From contig JADHLK010000008.1 in assembly GCA_016780695.1 (NCBI GenBank), positions 1 through 20,254 of the forward strand: 20,254 nucleotides of DNA, in the 5' to 3' direction. Below, piece after piece: positions 14,989-20,254 of this stretch (within the stretch, counting starts at the first letter, position 1; the number at the start of each line of letters is the position of its first letter). The notes beneath the pieces were generated by a model that saw only the letters and a program-made list of their open reading frames with translations, did no database searches and had not been told where the DNA came from. The DNA is from Alphaproteobacteria bacterium (GTDB taxonomy: Bacteria; Pseudomonadota; Alphaproteobacteria; Puniceispirillales; Puniceispirillaceae). Position numbers and translations under genes: made by a program.

Positions 14989-15510
14989 TTAAAATTCATA
15001 AGATTGCAGGCAAGCCACCGGGCAATCCAGCTTCTCCCGCCCCTTCAGCCCGGCCAGTTCAATCATACAGACTGCCCCGGCGACAATACCGCCCGCCCGC
15101 TCAACCAGCCGTGCACTGGCCGCCAGCGTGCCGCCGGTTGCCAACAAATCATCACACAGAACAACGCGCTGACCGGCGATCTCGCGGCTGGTTTGCAGGG
15201 CTATCCGGGCTTCGCCATATTCCAGCGCGTAGGATTCCTCTACCAGCTTGCCGGGCAGCTTGCCGGATTTTCGGATCATCACCGTACCGGTTTGCAGATT
15301 GAGAGCCAGCGGCATGGCAAACAAAAAGCCGCGCGCATCAATGCCAGCTGTGAGCTGCGGCTCAAAGCCAGCCGCTAATTCGGTCATCGCCGCAATGGCC
15401 TGGCGCAAGACCTCCGGCTTTTCCAGCGCCGGGCTGATGTCATAAAAAGTGATCCCGGGCTTCGGGAAATCCGGGATTTTGCCAATATGCGGGTCCAGAT
15501 TAAAGGGCAT
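14989..15510 (-). CDS. apt: Adenine phosphoribosyltransferase
   Basis: Makes AMP from adenine and PRPP in purine salvage, in the cytoplasm. The 173-residue length is typical. The N-terminus reads IPDFPKPGITFYDISP, close to the family pattern, the purine side has GIDARGFLF, and the PRPP-binding motif is VVLCDDLLATGGTLAA. The frame is open upstream to 15696, but family length and similarity place the start at the ATG at 15510, inside the end of the malate synthase gene, giving an 11-nt overlap. It is likely translated by coupling from the malate synthase transcript. It converges on ccrM with 36 bp between them. Confidence 0.95.
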   Translation of the reverse strand: MPFNLDPHIGKIPDFPKPGITFYDISPALEKPEVLRQAIAAMTELAAGFEPQLTAGIDARGFLFAMPLALNLQTGTVMIRKSGKLPGKLVEESYALEYGEARIALQTSREIAGQRVVLCDDLLATGGTLAASARLVERAGGIVAGAVCMIELAGLKGREKLDCPVACLQSYEF

Positions 15511-17674
15511 CAGCCTGGCCTGACCCGGTTGCCTTTTTTTCCAGCCTGCGCTGGTGCAGGATCGGCTCAGTATAGCCAGAGGGTTGCTGCCGCCCCTCAA
15601 AGACCAGATCACAGGCAGCCTGAAAAGCGATAGAGCTGGCAAAATCATCTGCCATGGGCTGATAGGCGGGATCGCCGGCATTTTGCTGATCCACAATGCG
15701 GGCCATTTTTTCCATCACAGCGCGTACCTGCTCTTCAGAACAGATACCATGATACAGCCAATTTGCCATATGCTGTGAGGAAATACGCAAGGTGGCCCGA
15801 TCCTCCATCAGCCCAATATTGTTCATATCGGGCACTTTTGAACAGCCCACCCCCTGATCAATCCAGCGCACCACATAGCCAAGGATGCCCTGGGCATTGT
15901 TTTCCAGCTCGGCCCGAACCTCCTCCTCCGACCAGTTGGCCTGCCCGGCCAGCGGCATGGTCAGCAGGTCGGCCAGACTGCCGCGGCTTTTTCCGCTCAG
16001 CTCTTGCTGGCGGGCAAAGACATCTACCTGATGGTAATGCAGCGCGTGCAGGGTCGCAGCCGTGGGGGAGGGCACCCAGGCACAGTTGGCACCGGATTGC
16101 GGATGACCGATTTTCTGCTCCAGCATATCAGCCATCCGGTCCGGGGCTGCCCACATTCCTTTGCCGATCTGGGCGCGGCCGGAAAAGCCGCAAGCCAGCC
16201 CGATATCCACATTGCGATCCTCATAGGCGGTGATCCAGGCGGACTGTTTCATATCGCCCTTGCGGATCATTACCCCGGCTTCCATTGCGGTGTGCATCTC
16301 ATCGCCGGTGCGATCCAGAAAGCCGGTATTGATAAAGACCACCCGGTCAGCGGCGGCCCGTATCGATTCCTTCAAATTGGCGGAGGTGCGGCGTTCCTCA
16401 TCCATGATGCCGATTTTTATTGTCGCCGTTGGCAGGCCCAGCAGGGCCTCCACAGCTGCAAATATCTGCACCGCAAACCCGACCTCATCCGGCCCGTGCA
16501 TTTTTGGCTTGACGATATAGACTGACCCGCAGCGCGAATTGGCCCGCCTTTCCAGATCAGGCAGCGCACCCAGCACCGTCATAAAGGCATCCATGATCCC
16601 TTCTGGAATCTCTGATCCATCGCTGAGCAAAATAGCCGGGTTGGTCATCAAATGGCCGACATTGCGCACCAGCATCAAGGCCCGACCTGGCAGGGTGAAA
16701 TCGCCATCTGGCCCGACATAGCAGCGGTCAGGATGCAGCTTGCGGGTAATTGTGCGGCCATTTTTTTCCAGCTCCTCAGCCAGATCGCCGCGCATCAACC
16801 CCCGCCAATTGCGATAGGCCAGAACCTTGTCCTCGGCATCCACCGCCGCGACCGAATCCTCACAATCCATAATCACCGAAATCGCCGATTCGACCAGTAA
16901 ATCCTGAATATGGGCCGGGTCATCCTTGCCAACAAAACCGCCCGCATCAATCTGAATCTCAATATGCAGATTATGGCGGGTCAGCAAAATTGCCTGGGGG
17001 GCCGTGTCCGGGCCCGACCAGCCCTTAAAGCCAGCTGGGTGTTTCAGCGGGCAACGCCCTTGTCCAGTTTGCACCATCAATGCCCCATCAGAAAGCTCAA
17101 AGCCGGTCACCTCTGACCAGCTGGCACCGTCCAGTGGCGCAAACGCATCCAGAATAGCGCGCCCCCGGTCGATTACCTTCTGGCCGCGGAGCGGATTATA
17201 ACCAGAACCAGCCCCGGCCCCGTCCGTATCTGTGATGACATCGGTGCCATAAAGCGCGTCATACAGGCTGCCCCAGCGGGCATTGGCGGCGTTCAGCGCA
17301 TAGCGGGCATTCATAATCGGCACCACCAGCTGCGGGCCGGCAATGCTGGCAATTTCCGCATCCACCTTTTCCGTGCTAATGGTAAAATCTGGCCCCTCAG
17401 TTACCAGATAGCCGATCTTGCGCAAAAACGCCTCGGTCTCGGCCGGGTTAATTTTCTGGCCGCGCCTGTCTGCCAGCCAGCTGTCCAGCTCAGCCTGCAG
17501 AGCCTCCCGGCGCTCCAGCAATGCCTGGTTTTGCGGCACCAGCTGATCAAGGGCCGCCTCAAATCCAGCCCAGAAACGCGGCGCGTCCAGCTGGCTGGCG
17601 GGCAATAATTCCTGTTCAACAAACCTGTCCAGAAGCGAATCAACCTGTAAATTTCCGCGCTGAATATAAGTCAT
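15500..17674 (-). CDS. glcB: Malate synthase G
   Basis: Condenses glyoxylate with acetyl-CoA to malate, completing the glyoxylate bypass or glycolate use. At 724 residues it is nearly the same length as E. coli GlcB and so is the large monomeric G isoform. Recognisable segments are IMDEERRTSANLKESI (with the catalytic Arg of the family), FLDRTGDEMHTAMEAG (metal-binding Glu) and NNIGLMEDRATLRISSQHM, whose Asp625 matches the catalytic base. The ATG at 17674 has a strong AAAGGGGG site. It has its own promoter candidate (17708-17737) and overlaps apt downstream. Isocitrate lyase and glycolate oxidase genes are not in the window, so the source of glyoxylate is unknown. Confidence 0.97.
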   Translation of the reverse strand: MTYIQRGNLQVDSLLDRFVEQELLPASQLDAPRFWAGFEAALDQLVPQNQALLERREALQAELDSWLADRRGQKINPAETEAFLRKIGYLVTEGPDFTISTEKVDAEIASIAGPQLVVPIMNARYALNAANARWGSLYDALYGTDVITDTDGAGAGSGYNPLRGQKVIDRGRAILDAFAPLDGASWSEVTGFELSDGALMVQTGQGRCPLKHPAGFKGWSGPDTAPQAILLTRHNLHIEIQIDAGGFVGKDDPAHIQDLLVESAISVIMDCEDSVAAVDAEDKVLAYRNWRGLMRGDLAEELEKNGRTITRKLHPDRCYVGPDGDFTLPGRALMLVRNVGHLMTNPAILLSDGSEIPEGIMDAFMTVLGALPDLERRANSRCGSVYIVKPKMHGPDEVGFAVQIFAAVEALLGLPTATIKIGIMDEERRTSANLKESIRAAADRVVFINTGFLDRTGDEMHTAMEAGVMIRKGDMKQSAWITAYEDRNVDIGLACGFSGRAQIGKGMWAAPDRMADMLEQKIGHPQSGANCAWVPSPTAATLHALHYHQVDVFARQQELSGKSRGSLADLLTMPLAGQANWSEEEVRAELENNAQGILGYVVRWIDQGVGCSKVPDMNNIGLMEDRATLRISSQHMANWLYHGICSEEQVRAVMEKMARIVDQQNAGDPAYQPMADDFASSIAFQAACDLVFEGRQQPSGYTEPILHQRRLEKKATGSGQADAL

Positions 17675-17707
17675 TCCGGCCCCCTTTCAGTGAGCAAAGC
17701 TACCCGG

Positions 17708-17737
17708 ATAATACAGGATGAGAGGCAGCTCACTCAA
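17708..17737 (-). promoter_or_regulatory. Probable sigma70 promoter of glcB
   Basis: On the minus strand TTGAGT (17732-17737) and TATTAT (17708-17713) are 18 bp apart. Transcription would start near 17701, leaving a short leader of about 27 bases before the glcB ATG. Confidence 0.5.
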
Positions 17738-17744
17738 TCAGGGC

Positions 17745-17781
17745 TTTCCGCATCGTGGAAAACCATTCTACTAAGTGGAAA
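17745..17781. repeat. GTGGAAA repeats ahead of the glcB promoter
   Basis: GTGGAAA occurs at 17755-17761 and 17775-17781, 20 bp apart (about two helical turns, same face). TTTCC at 17745-17749 forms an inverted pair with the first GGAAA. The cluster lies directly upstream of the glcB -35 and just after the phosphohexomutase stop codon. It may be an operator for a glyoxylate-pathway regulator; the protein is unknown. Confidence 0.4.
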
Positions 17782-17785
17782 GGTG

Positions 17786-19180
17786 TCATCGGCTGCCGGG
17801 CTGCCAGTCAATCCCGACCTCGGCCAAAATGGATTGCAGGCGGTGCAGCTGGCTGGCCAGCTGATCTGCTGTGCACCCCTCGGCGCGTGCTACCAGTGCT
17901 GGCTCAGTATTGGAGGCGCGCAGCAGGAACCAGCCATCTGGCCCGGTCAGCCGCACCCCGTCAATATCCAGCAGCTCTTCATCAGCCTTGGCGGTTTCGG
18001 CTACCAGCCGGGCGATAGCGTCCATCTGGCTGAATTTCTGCTCATCGGAACAGGCAATATGATATTCCGGGCTGGCCATGATCTCAGGCAGCTGATCAGC
18101 AAATTGGGCAATCGTCATGCCCAGCTGTTTCATGGCGGCCAGTGTCCGCAGCCCGACATAGATACCATCATCAAACCCAAACCAGCCATCTGCTAGGAAA
18201 ATATGGCCGGACATCTCGCCGGCCAGCGGCGCGGCGCGGTCTGCCAGCCTGGTCTTCATGTGGCTGTGACCGGTTTTCCACAATTCTGGCCTGCCGCCAG
18301 ACTGTTCGATAATCTGCATGGCCAGACCGCTGGATTTCACATCCAGAATAACTGGCTGATCCGGCTGGCGCGCCAGAATTTCTGTTGCCAGAAACGCGGT
18401 CAGCAAATCCCCTGCGATGAGGCGGCCTTTTTCATCAATAATGCCGGTGCGGTCACCATCCCCGTCAAAGCCGATACCGCAGACTGCCCCCTGCTCTGCC
18501 CGTGCTGCGCGCAACAGGCCCAGCGTTTCTGGATCAACCGGGTTCGGGTGATGGTTGGGAAAACGGCCATCCACCTCAGTAAAGAGCAGATGATGCTGGC
18601 CGGGCAGCTGGCTGGCCAGAGCCTCCATCACCGGCCCGGTCGCCCCATTGCCGGAATCCCAGACAACTGACATTTCCGGCAAATCCAGACCTTCCAGCAA
18701 GCGGTTGCAATAGGCCTCTAATATCGCCTCCCTGGTCTGGCTGCCAGACCCGCCCCCGCCATGGCTTGTCGCCGCCCGGCGGCCTAGCTGCAAAATCTGT
18801 TCACCGTAAAAGCTCTGGTGACCGGCCACCATCTTAAAGCCATTATGATCAGGCGGGTTGTGTGATCCGGTTACCTGAATCGCCCCGTCACATTCAAGAA
18901 AGCGATCGGCAAAATACAGCATCGGGGTAGGCCCCAACCCGATATCAATTACCTCTGCTCCGGCTGCTTGCAGCCCCTCTATCAAAGCGGCGTGCAGCTC
19001 GGGCGAGCTCAACCGGCCATCGCGGCCCACCGCGATGCGGGGTTGGCGGTGCTGGCTGTTCAGAAAATGCGGAAAATGCCAGCCTAACGCGCGGGCATCT
19101 GCTGCAAACAGGGTCTCGCCAACAATGCCGCGAATATCATAGGCGCGCAGAATGGTTGGTTGAAAATGATGTGCTGTCAT
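17786..19180 (-). CDS. Phosphomannomutase/phosphoglucomutase
   Basis: An alpha-D-phosphohexomutase of 464 residues that interconverts hexose 1- and 6-phosphates. All four functional loops are present: catalytic Ser106 in TGSHNPPDHNG, the magnesium loop DGDGDR (Asp239, Asp241, Asp243), the sugar loop GEMSGH (320-325), and the phosphate loop RASNTEP (420-426). GEMSGH is typical of the dual-specificity PMM/PGM (AlgC/ManB-like) group. A Gly/Ser-rich stretch (GGGGSGS, 141-147) looks like a lineage-specific loop. It lies 34 bp downstream of galU in the same direction. Glucose 1-phosphate made here would feed GalU, so the pair probably serves polysaccharide or lipopolysaccharide synthesis. Confidence 0.93.
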   Translation of the reverse strand: MTAHHFQPTILRAYDIRGIVGETLFAADARALGWHFPHFLNSQHRQPRIAVGRDGRLSSPELHAALIEGLQAAGAEVIDIGLGPTPMLYFADRFLECDGAIQVTGSHNPPDHNGFKMVAGHQSFYGEQILQLGRRAATSHGGGGSGSQTREAILEAYCNRLLEGLDLPEMSVVWDSGNGATGPVMEALASQLPGQHHLLFTEVDGRFPNHHPNPVDPETLGLLRAARAEQGAVCGIGFDGDGDRTGIIDEKGRLIAGDLLTAFLATEILARQPDQPVILDVKSSGLAMQIIEQSGGRPELWKTGHSHMKTRLADRAAPLAGEMSGHIFLADGWFGFDDGIYVGLRTLAAMKQLGMTIAQFADQLPEIMASPEYHIACSDEQKFSQMDAIARLVAETAKADEELLDIDGVRLTGPDGWFLLRASNTEPALVARAEGCTADQLASQLHRLQSILAEVGIDWQPGSR

Positions 19181-19214
19181 CCACCTGACCCCGCCATAAT
19201 TCCAAAAAACTGTC

Positions 19215-20066
19215 TCACCGCAACTGGGTCAGCCAGTCCCGCAGGGGCTCTGCCAAATCCGCACGCGCCAGCCCAAAGGCAATATTGGCTTTCAAAAAGC
19301 CTAGTTTTGAGCCGCAATCGAAGCGTTCACCGGAAAAGCGTAGCCCATGGAACGGCGCAGCCCCAATGCGGGTTGCCAGCGCATCGGTCAGCTGAATCTC
19401 ACCGCCCGCTCCGGTTTCCTGCTTGTCCAGCTGGTCAAAAACGCCTGGCTCAATGATATAGCGGCCCACCACCCCCAGCCTGGACGGGGCCTGTTTTGGA
19501 TCCGGCTTTTCCACCAGCCCCTTTACTTCCACCAGCTTTCCGTCATCCTCGCCGGGGGTTACAATTCCATAGGAGCCTGTCGCCTCTGCCTCAACTTCCA
19601 TCACCGCGACCATATTGCCGCCCGGCCAGTGCGCGACCATTTCAGCCAGAGCAGGCTGGCCCAAAATCAAATCATCAGCTAACAAAATGGCCACCGGCTC
19701 GCCGCCCGCCAGTTTGCGCGCGCACCAGACAGCATGACCCAGACCGGCCGCCGCCTGCTGGCGCACGTAGGAGACAGCACCGGGATTTTTCACCATCGCC
19801 CGCACCAGATCCAGCGCCTCCATCTTGCCCTTGGCCTGAAGCACCGATTCCAGTTCCGTCGAATGGTCAAAATGATCCTCAATCGCGGTTTTATTACGGC
19901 CGGTTACAAAGATAAATTCCTCTATCCCGACGGCCGCGGCCTCTTCGACCGCATATTGAATCAGCGGCTTGTCCACCACCGGCAGCATTTCCTTTGGCAA
20001 TGCCTTGGTTGCTGGCAGAAACCGGGTTCCCAAACCCCCGACGGGAAAAATAGCCTTGCGAAGCAT
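19215..20066 (-). CDS. galU: UTP-glucose-1-phosphate uridylyltransferase
   Basis: Makes UDP-glucose from UTP and glucose 1-phosphate for envelope sugar synthesis. The nucleotide-binding N-terminus IFPVGGLGTRFLPATKALPK is typical, with the catalytic-site KEMLPVVDKPLIQYAVEEA next, and VEKPDP and GGEIQLTDA further on. The 283-residue length is usual for GalU. I chose the ATG at 20066, preceded by GAAAGAGACTGAG; the frame extends five codons to a TTG at 20081 that would place no family-conserved residues. It is the first gene of a pair with the phosphohexomutase. The upstream region (20082-20239) is shared with a possible divergent gene. Confidence 0.96.
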   Translation of the reverse strand: MLRKAIFPVGGLGTRFLPATKALPKEMLPVVDKPLIQYAVEEAAAVGIEEFIFVTGRNKTAIEDHFDHSTELESVLQAKGKMEALDLVRAMVKNPGAVSYVRQQAAAGLGHAVWCARKLAGGEPVAILLADDLILGQPALAEMVAHWPGGNMVAVMEVEAEATGSYGIVTPGEDDGKLVEVKGLVEKPDPKQAPSRLGVVGRYIIEPGVFDQLDKQETGAGGEIQLTDALATRIGAAPFHGLRFSGERFDCGSKLGFLKANIAFGLARADLAEPLRDWLTQLR

Positions 20067-20132
20067 CTCAGTCTCTTTCAAGCAAAAGCGGGTATTGGGC
20101 TTGCAGCCTCCCTCTTAAAGCGGCATAAACAG

Positions 20133-20148
20133 CCAGTCAAGCGATGCG
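20133..20148. repeat. Single copy of the CCAGTCAAGC-RATGCG motif upstream of galU
   Basis: CCAGTCAAGCGATGCG differs at one base from the copy at 2802-2817 between ribA and the response regulator. It sits about 70 bp upstream of the galU start in non-coding DNA. Confidence 0.45.
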
Positions 20149-20178
20149 TGGATGCAAGCGGGGCGATTTGCAGCACCG

Positions 20179-20207
20179 CTCACAAAACAATATTTTTCTG
20201 CTATATA
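20179..20207 (+). promoter_or_regulatory. Possible promoter of a divergent gene at the right edge
   Basis: CTCACA (20179-20184; four of six) and TATATA (20202-20207; four of six) are 17 bp apart. Transcription would start near 20214, about 26 bp before the ATG at 20240. Confidence 0.3.
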
Positions 20208-20239
20208 GGTTGCAAAGGCAAAACAAGGCGGCTGAAACA

Positions 20240-20254
20240 ATGATAAAATCCCTG
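20240..20254 (+). CDS. Possible start of a divergent gene (first five codons only)
   Basis: ATG ATA AAA TCC CTG at the right edge is preceded by AAGGCGG at a reasonable distance and by a promoter-like pair. MIKSL could be the start of a signal peptide or cytoplasmic protein. With five codons nothing can be said of function, and the frame may not be real. Confidence 0.3.

Overview
The window is a gene-dense, GC-rich stretch of a bacterial chromosome, most likely from an alphaproteobacterium. The pointers are a solitary CcrM-type GANTC adenine methyltransferase, a CtrA-like TTAA-N7-TTAA box, an ETF-QO / TPR lipoprotein / ispE operon, a long RibA with a degenerate RibB-like N-terminus, and an alphaproteobacterial-style uracil-DNA glycosylase. 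The porin signal sequence and general gene style suggest a marine, SAR116-like lineage, but that is inference and cannot be proved from sequence alone. There is no CRISPR array, transposase, phage gene or rRNA.

Layout. 1-330 is the 5' end of an outer-membrane porin gene running off the left edge (minus strand). A 467-bp control region follows, with a CtrA-like box, a leader hairpin and a 20-bp perfect palindrome. yggS (plus) converges on ribA (minus). ribA diverges from an orphan OmpR-family response regulator, which converges on a small membrane-anchored His-rich protein built from two 49-residue repeats. A tRNA-Gln(UUG) gene follows. A minus-strand operon then holds ETF-ubiquinone oxidoreductase, a TPR lipoprotein and ispE, the last two joined by an ATGA overlap.

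From 8918 the genes run on the plus strand: a Cys-poor uracil-DNA glycosylase, a Slt-type lytic transglycosylase, and moaB overlapping rnhB. A DUF805 gene on the minus strand overlaps the 3' end of rnhB. Next is a 345-bp non-coding region that ends in a good sigma70-like promoter with two GATTC sites in the leader of ccrM. The right third is on the minus strand: galU and a phosphohexomutase (UDP-glucose / sugar-phosphate supply), then malate synthase G with its own promoter, overlapping apt by 11 nt. A divergent gene may begin at the right edge (20240).

Functionally this is mostly housekeeping: riboflavin, isoprenoid and molybdopterin synthesis, electron transfer, DNA repair and methylation, wall turnover, the glyoxylate bypass and purine salvage. 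I do not see a new defence system or gene cluster. The best candidates for new biology are the two-repeat His-rich protein beside the orphan regulator, the glycosylase without a full set of Fe-S cysteines, the truncated DUF805 protein with a large insert, the methylation-site-bearing ccrM leader, and a 16-bp non-coding motif shared by the regulator and galU upstream regions.
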